Below, one piece after another: positions 40,914 through 49,122 of a stretch of 54,187 nt of DNA. A program made the translations under genes and the position numbers. The notes under the pieces are model-generated. The model worked only from the letters and a program-made list of their open reading frames with translations. It had not been told where the DNA came from and made no database searches. The first letter of the stretch is position 1. Every line of letters begins with the position of its first letter. The DNA is from Actinoplanes subtropicus (GTDB taxonomy: Bacteria; Actinomycetota; Actinomycetes; Mycobacteriales; Micromonosporaceae): assembly GCF_000721705.1 (NCBI RefSeq), contig NZ_JOJL01000048.1:1-54187 (forward strand). Direction: 5' to 3'.

Positions 40914-40985
40914 CTGTCGCCGCGCTTCTGCCGCAGCCCCTCTGTCGCCGCCTTTCTGTCGCCGCCCTTCTGCCGCAGCTCCTTT
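40914..40985. repeat. Imperfect tandem repeat, non-coding
   Basis: Units around CTGTCGCCGC and TTCTGCCGCAGC recur two to three times at 40914-40937 and 40942-40979. The 268 bp between the recombinase and the ABC-F gene hold otherwise only C-rich, low-complexity DNA. Confidence 0.6.
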
Positions 40986-40994
40986 CCGGGCCGG

Positions 40995-42587
40995 TCAGCT
41001 CTCGGCCACGGCGCCCGCCTCGACGTGCCACCGCCGCGTGTGCCCGACCGCCTCCGCGAAATACCGATCGTGCGTCACCGTCAGCAGCGTCCCCCGATAC
41101 CGCCGCAACGCCTCCTCCACCACATCGAGCGCATCGAAATCCAAGAAATTCGTCGGCTCATCCAGAACCAGCACCCGAGCCGGACTGTTCACCAACACCG
41201 CAAGAACAAGACGCCGCAACTCCCCCGCCGACAGACTCCGCGTCCGCACCTCCCACTGATCCGGCCCGAACTGGTGCCCCGCCAGCAACCGCTCCGCATC
41301 CTCCACATACACCGGCACCCGCGCCCGGAAGAACTCCATCACCGTCGCTCCCGACCGCAACCCATCCGAGCTCTGCGGCAACACCGCCACCTGCTCACCC
41401 CCGGCCTCCGCCAGCGCCCGCACCAACGTCGTCTTCCCCGCCCCATTACGCCCGGTCACCAAAATCCGGTCACCGCGCCGCACATCCAGATCCACCCCGG
41501 CCAGCAGCACCCGCTCCCCGAACACCACCGTCAGATCACGGACCTTCACCACCACCTCCCCCGCCTCCGCCTCATCGGCCGGAAACCCCAGCGTCAACGG
41601 CGGCCGGCTCCGCGGCTGCGCGATCCACCGCGCCGACTCCATCTGCCGCCGCAACCGCCGCTCCCGCACCTTCGCCTTCCGCGCCACCAACCGCGCCACC
41701 CGCTTCAGATGCGGCGCCGCCACCCCCAGCCCCGTGGCCGACTCCACCCCGCGCGCCTGCTGCTTCGTCCGCTCGATATCCGCCTCCCACCGCCGGCGGT
41801 CCTTCTCCTGCGCCTCGAAATCCAGCAGCAACCGCTCCCACCGCCGCTGCTTCTCCGCCCGATAAGCCGTATACCCGCCGCCCGGAAAGTCCTGCGGCTC
41901 GTCATGAATCCCGTCCAGCTCCACGACCCGCGTCACCACGGCATCCAGGAACGCCCGATCATGACTCACCACCAGCACCCCACCGGCGAACCCCCGCAAC
42001 CAGCCCTGCAGCCACGCCGCACCCTCGGCATCCAGATGATTGGTCGGCTCGTCCAGCAACAGCAGATCCGGCGAATCCAGCAGCGCCCGCGCCAGCAGCA
42101 GCCGCGCCTGCTCACCGCCGCTCACCGCCCGCAACGCCAAGTCGTCCGGCAGATGGTCGATGTCGAGCCGCTGCCGGATCTCCGCCAGCCGCGCCTCCGC
42201 CGTCCACCCCTCGAGCGCGGTCCACCTCTCCTGCACCGCACCGAACTCGTCGAGGACGTCCTCCCTCACCGCCAGCCGCCGCTCCAGCAGGCGCAGCCGC
42301 GTGGTCACCGCCGCGAGCTCACCCAGCCCGCCGCGCAGGAACTCGGCCACGGTCCCATCCGGCTCCGGCATCTGCTGCGGCACATACCCGACCCGCGTGC
42401 CCGGCCCGACCGTCACGGAACCCTCCGCGGGCCGCAACTCACCCGCCAACAGCCGCAGAAGAGTCGTCTTACCGGCCCCGTTCGGACCCACCACCCCGAT
42501 CCGGTCGCCGTCCCCGACGACCAGGTCAAGACCGGAAAAGAGCAGATCACCGTCGTGGGCCGCGGTGAGCGAAACAACCTTCAGCAC
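40995..42587 (-). CDS. ABC-F family ATP-binding protein
   Basis: A 530-residue cytoplasmic protein with two ABC domains and no membrane part, as in ABC-F translation factors and antibiotic resistance proteins that act on the ribosome. Walker A in both halves ('GPNGAGKTT' about 36-44; 'GRNGAGKTT' about 375), signatures 'VSGGEQARLLLARALL' and 'LSAGELRRLVLAVLV', Walker B 'LLLLDEPTNHLD' and 'VLVLDEPTNFLD', and a basic inter-domain linker (about 235-310). GTG 42587 follows GGGAG at 8 bases. The frame runs open to 44021 but upstream residues are not family-like. Confidence 0.9.
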   Translation of the reverse strand: MLKVVSLTAAHDGDLLFSGLDLVVGDGDRIGVVGPNGAGKTTLLRLLAGELRPAEGSVTVGPGTRVGYVPQQMPEPDGTVAEFLRGGLGELAAVTTRLRLLERRLAVREDVLDEFGAVQERWTALEGWTAEARLAEIRQRLDIDHLPDDLALRAVSGGEQARLLLARALLDSPDLLLLDEPTNHLDAEGAAWLQGWLRGFAGGVLVVSHDRAFLDAVVTRVVELDGIHDEPQDFPGGGYTAYRAEKQRRWERLLLDFEAQEKDRRRWEADIERTKQQARGVESATGLGVAAPHLKRVARLVARKAKVRERRLRRQMESARWIAQPRSRPPLTLGFPADEAEAGEVVVKVRDLTVVFGERVLLAGVDLDVRRGDRILVTGRNGAGKTTLVRALAEAGGEQVAVLPQSSDGLRSGATVMEFFRARVPVYVEDAERLLAGHQFGPDQWEVRTRSLSAGELRRLVLAVLVNSPARVLVLDEPTNFLDFDALDVVEEALRRYRGTLLTVTHDRYFAEAVGHTRRWHVEAGAVAES

Positions 42588-42670
42588 AGAGATTCTCCCA
42601 GAGCGACAACCGACAGGGGTACGCCCGGAGCACACGCCCAGGCGCAAACAGAAGCCGGACTCGCTATCAC
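42581..42670 (-). CDS. Candidate 29-residue leader ORF of the ABC-F gene
   Basis: GTG at 42670, 12 bases after GAGGAG, opens a 29-codon frame (contains two Cys-Ala pairs and ends GESLC) whose TGA (42583-42581) overlaps the ABC-F start (GTG 42587). Genes of this family are often induced by ribosome stalling in such leaders. The ribosome site spacing is long, so this is a candidate only. Confidence 0.3.
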   Translation of the reverse strand: MIASPASVCAWACAPGVPLSVVALGESLC

Positions 42671-43108
42671 ATGGAGAAGCCGCTCCTCGCTGTCGCACAC
42701 CACGCCCGGCCCTCGGCCGAACACACCCCCGAACCGGCCACACCGCCGGCCAGGCAACCGCGCCACCGCACCAGCCACCCGCCCGCCGGTCAAGCAGATG
42801 CGGACGGCGCCGCGGCGGACCGTGCCGCGCGGCCCATGCTCCGCCGCCACCAATCGTGGTGCCGGCGGCCGCTGCCCGGCCCGACCTCCCGTCGTGAGCC
42901 GCCCGGCGGCGCCCATCGGGCCACAGCTCGCGCCCGCCTCGTGCTCCCCGGCTACGTCGACTGCGCATCGTCGGTTGCGGCCTCAACCCTGCCCCGGCCC
43001 ATCGGCCGCCCGCAACCGAATTCCGCCGTGGCCGCCATCTCCAGTCGAACCCGCCCCAGCACACGCCCACGCGAACCCATGCCGGCCGGCCCGGACCAAG
43101 TAGGGATG
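42671..43108. other. Long untranslated stretch upstream of the ABC-F gene
   Basis: About 440 bp of GC-rich DNA without a convincing gene on either strand. It would be the 5' region of the leftward ABC-F transcript. I see only Arg/Pro/Gly-rich shadow frames here and no clear terminator hairpin. Confidence 0.5.
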
Positions 43109-43190
43109 TCGTTGATTCCTTTTTGTTTTGGCTTTTGACTTTGTGGTGCGCCGGTGAGTTGGCGCACCACCTGTAGGGCATCCTAGGACG
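43109..43190 (+). repeat. Hairpin-bearing repeat, copy A
   Basis: Conserved left block TCGTTGATTCCTTTTTG (43109-43125), then a perfect 10-bp hairpin GTGGTGCGCC / GGCGCACCAC (43143-43170), then right block GTAGGGCATCCTAGGA (43173-43188). Same order and orientation as copy B at 44633. Lies just downstream of the nitronate monooxygenase stop. The AT-rich left block is unlike surrounding DNA. Confidence 0.75.
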
Positions 43191-43210
43191 CTGCTGTACG
43201 GTCATCGGAC

Positions 43211-44173
43211 TCAGCGCCGTCCGGCACGGGCCAACGCCGCCTCGGCCTGGGCCGCCAGCACGGCCACCAGGCCGGCGGCGGGCGGCAGATCGGTGATGAG
43301 GTCGATCGCCTCGCCGGCCCAGACCGGCAGCGGCGGGATCACGCCGCGGGCGACGTCGGCGTCGTAGTCGGCGCGGGCCTCGGCGCTGGCGGCCAGCTCG
43401 CCCTCCCGGCCGCGCCACCGCTCCAGGTGCGGGTGGGCCAGGGTGCGGGCGGTGTACCGGGACGGCCAGTGGGACCCGCGAGCGACATCCAGGACGCGGC
43501 TGCGCTCGGTCTGCTCGCCGCGGCCCTCGACGATCGCCCTCGTGACCGCCGGGTCGGCCAGGGACTCCGCGGTGGCCTGGAAACGACTGCCCAGCAAGGC
43601 ACCGTCGGCACCCAGCGCCAGCGCCGCCGCCACTCCCCGGCCGTCGGCTATCCCGCCGGCGGCCAGCACCGGGGCCGGCGCGGCCAGATCGGCCACGAGC
43701 GGCACGAACGGCAGCGTGGACCGGCCATGCCGTGCGCCGTGGCCGCCGGCCTCGGTGCCCTGGGCGACGATGACGTCGGCGCCCAGGGCGACCGCGCGAC
43801 GGGCCTCGTCGAGGTCGGTCACCTGCAGGATCAGCGACACTCCCGCCCGCCGCACCGGCTTCACCAGGTGGCTCGGATCGCCGAAGGAGAACATGACCGC
43901 CCGGGCACCACGCTCGAGCACATACTCGACGGCGCCCGGCTCGACCGCCCAGGTCAGGAATCCGACTCCCCACGGAAGCCGGGTGCCGGCGGTCAGGATC
44001 GCCAGCTCGCGGTCGAGCCACTGCCGCTCGCCGTCGCCCGAGCCGAGCAGGCCGAGCCCTCCCCCATTCGAGACCGCGGCGGTCAGCGCCCCGCCGGCGG
44101 AGCCGCCCATGGGGGCGAGCGCGATCGGATGCCGGATGCCGAACAGTTCCGTGAACCCCGTTGTCAGTGCCAT
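43211..44173 (-). CDS. Nitronate monooxygenase family protein (2-nitropropane dioxygenase-like)
   Basis: A 320-residue FMN TIM-barrel enzyme. 'FGIRHPIALAPMGGSAGG' (about 11-28) is the family start, 'GADVIVAQGTEAGGHGARHG' (about 135-154) holds the usual catalytic-His region, and 'PVLAAGGIADGRGVAAALALGADGALLGSRF' (about 172-202) is the FMN phosphate site. It oxidises nitronates or related compounds; some members act in enoyl reduction or polyketide pathways. It is the only gene between the two hairpin repeats. Confidence 0.87.
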   Translation of the reverse strand: MALTTGFTELFGIRHPIALAPMGGSAGGALTAAVSNGGGLGLLGSGDGERQWLDRELAILTAGTRLPWGVGFLTWAVEPGAVEYVLERGARAVMFSFGDPSHLVKPVRRAGVSLILQVTDLDEARRAVALGADVIVAQGTEAGGHGARHGRSTLPFVPLVADLAAPAPVLAAGGIADGRGVAAALALGADGALLGSRFQATAESLADPAVTRAIVEGRGEQTERSRVLDVARGSHWPSRYTARTLAHPHLERWRGREGELAASAEARADYDADVARGVIPPLPVWAGEAIDLITDLPPAAGLVAVLAAQAEAALARAGRR

Positions 44174-44209
44174 GACGGCATCTTGGCCCGGGCGGGCCGG
44201 GAGCGCATC

Positions 44210-44246
44210 GGACCGTGGTAGGAGACCGGAAATCAGACCACGGTCC
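44210..44246. promoter_or_regulatory. Inverted repeat upstream of the nitronate monooxygenase gene
   Basis: Perfect 10-bp arms GGACCGTGGT / ACCACGGTCC separated by 17 bases, centred 55 bp upstream of the start. Fits a dimeric regulator's operator. Confidence 0.55.
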
Positions 44247-44632
44247 AATGTGATCTCGGTGAACCCCGCCCTAATCTCGGGCCCATGAAACGAGCGATCC
44301 ACCGAATCCCACCCACCCCGACCCGTCACCCCGGCGACGGCCCTCGACCGCCCGCCGCACGGAATGCGACGTCGCGGCGACGACGTCGGCCGGGTGGCCG
44401 GGCCGCGAGCGGCTGACAGCAGGCGAGCGGACGGACAACCGGCGGGCAGGGCGCGGCCGGCCTGGGTCGCTGGGACGGCCGTCCGCATCGTGGGGCGCGG
44501 TTGTTCGCGCGACGGCCAAGCCTGCCCCTTGACCGGGCTCCGGCTCGATCGGCACCGTCCGCGGCCGGCCACAAGCCCCGACCGGCGAAAACAATGTCAG
44601 CCGCAAGCACGATGGCGCTTCGTCAGGCTGGG
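44247..44632. other. Non-coding stretch with a 34-bp copy of recombinase coding sequence
   Basis: No gene is supported here. At 44537-44570 there are 34 bases identical to 19005-19038, the part of the 18.6-kb recombinase gene that encodes GRPRTVPIEPE. The flanks do not continue the match. It looks like the last remnant of a related recombinase gene. Confidence 0.6.
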
Positions 44633-44707
44633 TCGTTGATTCCTTTTTGGTTTGGGGTGGGCGTCCGCCGATGACGCGGCGCACACCCCGTAGAGCATCC
44701 TAGGATG
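44633..44707 (+). repeat. Hairpin-bearing repeat, copy B
   Basis: Left block TCGTTGATTCCTTTTTGG (44633-44650), a hairpin of different sequence (outer stem GGGGTG/CACCCC, inner stem GCGTC/GACGC, 44654-44689), and right block GTAGAGCATCCTAGGATG, containing the perfect 12-bp palindrome CATCCTAGGATG (44696-44707). It ends 73 bp before the siderophore operon start. TAGGAT could serve as a -10 box. Confidence 0.75.
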
Positions 44708-44780
44708 TTGGTTCGGTTACTGCGTCGTCGCTCACGTGCGGGGCCGGGCGAGGCGGTAACCACGGAAAGAGGAGCGCACA

Positions 44781-46547
44781 ATGGGCGGCGTGCCGCGACC
44801 GACGTCCGACTCCCCGCCGATCCGGCGCACCGCCGATCCGGCGCAGACCCGGGAGGATCTGGCGACGCTGCGACCCGACCTGGTCGAACGTTACGACGCC
44901 GAGTTGCCCGGAGCGCGGGCGGCGGTGCTCGGGCGGCTGCTGGGAGCGCTGGACCGGGAGCCGCTGCCGGGGCTGAGCAAGCGCCGCGCCGGCGAGGTGT
45001 CCTTCCCCGGTGTGACGGTGCGGTTCCCGCGGTCGGCCGCGGTGACCTTCGCGCCGGCCGAGGCGGGCCTGGAGGCCACGGTCCGGGCCGAGATCGGGCC
45101 GCGCGACGGGCAGGGCTGGGGCCCGGGCGGCGGGTTCGAGCCGGACTGGGGCTGGGACCGCCCGAGTCCGGGCGCGACGCCGGCCTGGCTGGACAGCGAC
45201 GCCTGGGTGGAGGAGCTGTCGCCGGGGGCGTTCATCACCGATCCGGGGACGCTCGTGCGGGTGCTCTGGCCCGGCAGCGACCTGGCCGCCGAGATCGACA
45301 ACAGCGTCGCCAACCTGGCGCTGGGCCGGGCGGCGGCCGGCCGGGCGGCGGCGAGCGGGGCGGCGGCGAGCGGGGCGGCCGGGGCGGCCGATGGGGCGGC
45401 GAGTGGATCGGCGGGACCGGGCGGCTGGCTGCGGTTCGAGGGGCCGGACGGGCTCGCGCTGGCCGAGCAGTCCATCGTCGACGGCCATCCGCTGCACCCC
45501 TGCTGCCGCACCCGGGGCGGGATGAGCGTCGCGGACGTGCTCGCCTACGCGCCCGAGCACTCCCCCACGATCCGGCTGCGCCGCCTGCGGGTGCCGGCGG
45601 AGCGCTGGCACGGCACCGCCGAGCCGGTCCTGCTGGCGCATCCCTGGCAGGCCGAACGGATCCGGGACGCCTGTCCGTGGCTGGCGGACGCCGGCGAGAC
45701 CGGGCCGGCCCGGCCGCTGATGTCGCTGCGGACGGTCGCCATGGCGGGGGGCGGCGTCCACATCAAGACCGCGGTCGACGTGCAGATGACCTCCGCCGTG
45801 CGGACCGTCTCGCCGGCCGCGGTCGAGAACGGGCCGGTGCTGTCGCGGCTGCTGCGGACCGTCCTGCGGGACCTGCCGATCGACGTGCTCGCCGAGACCG
45901 CCGCCGGCGCGGTGCTGGTCGACGGCGTGCCGCAGCGGCACCTGGCCTATCTCGTCCGGGAGGCGCCGCGCCTCGAGGCCGAAGAGGTGTGCGTGCCGGT
46001 GGCGTTGTTCGGGGCGGAGCCCGCGCTGGTGGCGACGGTGCCCGACCCGTACGAGATGATGGGTTTGTTCGGTCGGTTGTTGTTCGCTCCCCTTGTCCGG
46101 GTGCTCGATCGTGGCCTCGCGCTGGAGGCGCACGGGCAGAACACCCTGGTCGTGCTGCGCGGCGGGCGGCCGGTCCGGATGCTGTACCGGGATCTCGGCG
46201 GCGTGCGGGTCAGCGGGCGGCGGCTGCGCGACCACGGGTTCGAGGCGCCGCCGCTGCGCGGGGACCTGCCCAGCGACGACCCGCAGGTGCTGCGCAGCAA
46301 GCTCGCGGCCGCCGCGTTCGGCACCGTCGCCGCCGAGCTGGTCGCGGCGCTGAGCCGGCGCGGGGCCGACCCGCACGGGCTGTGGGGCATCATCGCCGCG
46401 GCCCTGCGCGAGACCGGCACCCGGGACGTGCCGCACCTGCTGCGCCAGCCGCTGCCGGTCAAGGCGACCACGGCGATGCGCCTGGCCGCCGACCCGCTCG
46501 ACGACATCTGGGCCTATCTGGACAACCCCCTGGCGGCACACGCATGA
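44781..46547 (+). CDS. IucA/IucC-family siderophore synthetase 1
   Basis: A 588-residue NIS synthetase that joins a carboxylate (citrate-type) with an amine or alcohol using ATP. Family motifs: 'DGHPLHPCCRTRGG' (about 234-247), 'LLAHPWQAERI' (about 283), 'HIKTAVDVQMTSAVRTVSPAAVENG' (about 328-352), 'ALEAHGQNTLVVLRGG' (about 450). A low-complexity Gly/Ala/Ser stretch at about residues 185-213, coded by short GC repeats, interrupts the N-terminal domain and looks like a slippage expansion. AGAGGAG precedes the ATG. Overlaps gene 2 by 4 bp. Confidence 0.9.
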   Translation: MGGVPRPTSDSPPIRRTADPAQTREDLATLRPDLVERYDAELPGARAAVLGRLLGALDREPLPGLSKRRAGEVSFPGVTVRFPRSAAVTFAPAEAGLEATVRAEIGPRDGQGWGPGGGFEPDWGWDRPSPGATPAWLDSDAWVEELSPGAFITDPGTLVRVLWPGSDLAAEIDNSVANLALGRAAAGRAAASGAAASGAAGAADGAASGSAGPGGWLRFEGPDGLALAEQSIVDGHPLHPCCRTRGGMSVADVLAYAPEHSPTIRLRRLRVPAERWHGTAEPVLLAHPWQAERIRDACPWLADAGETGPARPLMSLRTVAMAGGGVHIKTAVDVQMTSAVRTVSPAAVENGPVLSRLLRTVLRDLPIDVLAETAAGAVLVDGVPQRHLAYLVREAPRLEAEEVCVPVALFGAEPALVATVPDPYEMMGLFGRLLFAPLVRVLDRGLALEAHGQNTLVVLRGGRPVRMLYRDLGGVRVSGRRLRDHGFEAPPLRGDLPSDDPQVLRSKLAAAAFGTVAAELVAALSRRGADPHGLWGIIAAALRETGTRDVPHLLRQPLPVKATTAMRLAADPLDDIWAYLDNPLAAHA

Positions 46548-48004
46548 CTCGCAGTCTCTCCCCGGAACGCCTCGCCCACACCGAGGCGGCCCTCGCCGTG
46601 CACGCGCCGGAGCTGATCGACGGCTTCCTCGCGGCGCTGCCGGAGGCCGCGGACACGGTCGGGCGCCGATTGCGCGGGGCGCTCACCCGCGAGGGCATCC
46701 GCGACATGGGGCCCGGCCAGGCGCACGGCTTCGACCGTGTCGAGTATCCGGCCGCCGGCGTCGGCGACCCGGTCGAGCTGATCGACGGGATCGACGCACC
46801 CGGGTTCGCGGCCGAGCTGCGCAACGCGGTGATCAACCTGGCGATCGCGATGGCCCGGCCGCCGGCGCCGGTCGGCGACGACCCGGACTGGCAGGCGATC
46901 GGCCTCGAACGCCTCGCGGTGGCCGGGCACAACCTGCACCCGTGCGGGCGCACCCGGCTCGGCTGGGACACCGGCGACGTGCTCGCCTACGACCTCGAAA
47001 CGCCGACGACGCGGATCGGTTTCGTCCGGATAAGGCCAGATCTGCTGATCGGCGACAACGTCTTCGCCGAGGACGGCCTGCAGCCGGTCCATCCCTGGCA
47101 GCGGGACATGGTGCTGCCCGCGCGCTACGGCGATCTCCTGCGCGACGGCACCATCGAGATCCTCGACGACGAGCTGGAAGCCGTCCCGACCGCCGCGCTG
47201 CGCACGCTCTGGGTGCCGAGCCTCGGCGAGTACCTCAAGGTCTCGCTCGACATCCAGGTCACCTCGACCCGGCGCAGCATCAGCATCGCCAGCACCCGCA
47301 ACGGCCCGGCCGTCTCCAAGCTGCTGCACCGCCTGGTGGAGGACGACCGGGTCATGCTGATGGCCGAGACCGCGGGCGCCGCCGTCCCGGTCGGTTCCGG
47401 GCGCGACCTCTCGGCGATCCGCCGCGACGGGCTGGGCGCCCGCCTGCACGGTGCCGAGCGGGTCATCCCGGGTGGGGCGCTGCCGTTCCTGCTGGACGAC
47501 CTGGTCACCGGCGATCCGGGTGCCTGGCTCCGGGCGTACGCGGAAATGCTTCTCCCGCCCTTGATGCGGCTCACCGCCCAGGGCGTGGCGCTCGAGGCGC
47601 ACCTGCAGAACTGCCTGCCCACCTTCGTCGACGGATGGCCGCACCGGGTGGCGCTGCGCGACTTCGCCGGGCTCCGGCTGCATCCGCCCCGGCTGCGCGC
47701 GGCCGGGCACGACATCGCGCTGTGGCCGGGCTCGGTGGTCGGCACCGACGACCTGGAGATCTTCCGGGCGAAGATCGGGTACACGCTGTTCCAGGCGCAC
47801 CTCGGCGAGATCATCCTGCGCCTGGACATCGACGAGGACCGGGCGTGGCGGATCGTCCGGGAGGTCCTCGACGAATGCTGCTCCGGCGACGACCACGCCG
47901 CGTTCACCGCGCCGCTGGTGCCGCACAAGGCGCTGGTCCGGATGCGGATCGCCGGCGAGGGTGACCTCTACATCCCGGTACGGAACCCGCTCCATGCACG
48001 CTGA
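46544..48004 (+). CDS. IucA/IucC-family siderophore synthetase 2
   Basis: A 486-residue NIS synthetase. 'AGHNLHPCGRTRLGW' (about 126-140), 'QPVHPWQRDMVLP' (about 182), 'YLKVSLDIQVTSTRRSISIASTRNG' (about 230-254), 'ALEAHLQNCLPTFVDG' (about 349-364). Coupled to gene 1 by ATGA and to the decarboxylase by an 11-bp overlap. Two synthetases in one operon mean two condensation steps, as in staphyloferrin or vibrioferrin assembly (known). Which substrates are used here is unknown. Confidence 0.9.
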   Translation: MTRSLSPERLAHTEAALAVHAPELIDGFLAALPEAADTVGRRLRGALTREGIRDMGPGQAHGFDRVEYPAAGVGDPVELIDGIDAPGFAAELRNAVINLAIAMARPPAPVGDDPDWQAIGLERLAVAGHNLHPCGRTRLGWDTGDVLAYDLETPTTRIGFVRIRPDLLIGDNVFAEDGLQPVHPWQRDMVLPARYGDLLRDGTIEILDDELEAVPTAALRTLWVPSLGEYLKVSLDIQVTSTRRSISIASTRNGPAVSKLLHRLVEDDRVMLMAETAGAAVPVGSGRDLSAIRRDGLGARLHGAERVIPGGALPFLLDDLVTGDPGAWLRAYAEMLLPPLMRLTAQGVALEAHLQNCLPTFVDGWPHRVALRDFAGLRLHPPRLRAAGHDIALWPGSVVGTDDLEIFRAKIGYTLFQAHLGEIILRLDIDEDRAWRIVREVLDECCSGDDHAAFTAPLVPHKALVRMRIAGEGDLYIPVRNPLHAR

Positions 48005-49115
48005 CCTGCTCCGCTCCCGGCCCGCGCCGGTGTGCGCCTACGTCTACGACACCGCGGCTCTGCGCGCGCGGGCCGCCATGGTCCGGCGAGGACTGCCGCC
48101 CCGGGCCACCTTGCTGTACGCGGTGAAGGCGAACGGTCATCCCGCCGTCGTCCGGGCCCTCGCCGAGGTCTGCGACGGCCTCGAGGTGGCCTCCGGCGGC
48201 GAACTGGCCCTCGCGGTGGCGGCCGGCGCGAACCGGATCGTCTTCGGCGGCCCCGGCAAGACGGACGCCGAGCTGGCGGCGGCGGTCGAGGCCGGCGCCC
48301 TGATCAACGTGGAGAGCGTGCACGAGCTGCGCCGCCTCGCCGAGATCACGCGCGCCGCCGCCCCGCCGACGGTCTGCCTGCGGGTCAACCGCCCCGGCGG
48401 CGGCCTCCCGGGCAGCCACGCGATGACCGGCACGCCGACCCCGTTCGGCATCGAGGAGGCGCAGCTCGGCGACGCCCTGCGGGTCCCCGGCGTCGAGGTG
48501 ATCGGCTTCCACCTGCACGCCGTCTCCAACAACCTGGACGGGGCGGCCCATGCGGCATTTGTCCGGGAGGCGCTCGCCTGGTCGGCCGCCACGGCCGACA
48601 AATCGGGCATCGACCTGCGCGTCGTCAACGTGGGCGGCGGGTTCGGCATCGACTACCTGAGCGCCGCCGAAATGGACTTATCCGATTTGTCGGAGATAGG
48701 GCCGCCGGAAGGCGTCGAGCTGATCTTCGAGCCGGGCCGGTATCTGGCCGCCGACGCGGGCGTCTACGCCGCCACGGTCCTCGACCTCAAGACCACCCAC
48801 GGCCGCACCTTCGCCGTCCTGCGGGGCGGCACCCACCACTTCCGCCTCCCCGCCGCCTGGGGCTACAGCCACCCCTTCACGATCATCCCGGTCGACGACT
48901 GGCCACACCCCTATCCCCGCCCGGAGGTGACCGACACCGAGGTCGACGCGGTCGGCGAGCTCTGCACCCCCCGGGACGTCCTCACCCGCGGCCAGCACGT
49001 GGACCGGCTGCGCGCCGGGGACATCCTGGCCTTCGCCCGGACCGGCGCGTACGGCTGGGACATCTCCCACCACGAGTTCCTGCGCCACGCCCCACCCGAG
49101 TTCCTGATCACCTGA
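47994..49115 (+). CDS. Type III PLP-dependent decarboxylase (LysA/SbnH/PvsE-like)
   Basis: A 373-residue alanine-racemase-fold decarboxylase. The PLP lysine is Lys45 in 'LLYAVKANGHP'. 'HLHAVSNN' (about 175), 'NVGGGFGIDY' (about 211-220), 'FEPGRYLAADAG' (about 245-256) and 'GELCTPRDVLTRGQH' (about 320, with the catalytic Cys across the dimer) are all present. The 11-bp overlap with the synthetase argues for siderophore work, decarboxylating an amino acid or a citryl-amino-acid intermediate, as SbnH or PvsE do, rather than lysine or arginine metabolism. No exporter or receptor gene follows. Confidence 0.88.
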   Translation: MHADLLRSRPAPVCAYVYDTAALRARAAMVRRGLPPRATLLYAVKANGHPAVVRALAEVCDGLEVASGGELALAVAAGANRIVFGGPGKTDAELAAAVEAGALINVESVHELRRLAEITRAAAPPTVCLRVNRPGGGLPGSHAMTGTPTPFGIEEAQLGDALRVPGVEVIGFHLHAVSNNLDGAAHAAFVREALAWSAATADKSGIDLRVVNVGGGFGIDYLSAAEMDLSDLSEIGPPEGVELIFEPGRYLAADAGVYAATVLDLKTTHGRTFAVLRGGTHHFRLPAAWGYSHPFTIIPVDDWPHPYPRPEVTDTEVDAVGELCTPRDVLTRGQHVDRLRAGDILAFARTGAYGWDISHHEFLRHAPPEFLIT

Positions 49116-49122
49116 CGCCGGA

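Noticed and set aside
39848..43103. Very long plus-strand frames (over 850 codons) opposite the recombinase and ABC-F genes
   Set aside because: Arg/Pro/His-rich low-complexity translations that mirror real genes on the other strand; a usual effect of high GC.
39785..43210. Prophage or integrative element around the second recombinase
   Set aside because: Neighbours are uppP and ABC-F, with no phage or conjugation genes and no flanking repeat of the gene's ends.
42588..44021. Upstream extension of the ABC-F frame to more than 1000 codons
   Set aside because: The extension reads through antisense of the nitronate monooxygenase gene and the hairpin repeat; the ABC-F family begins at the VLKVVSLT residues with a good ribosome site.
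44571..44780. Iron-box for DmdR/IdeR before the siderophore operon
   Set aside because: No sequence near the TTAGGTTAGGCTAACCTAA pattern was found by eye.
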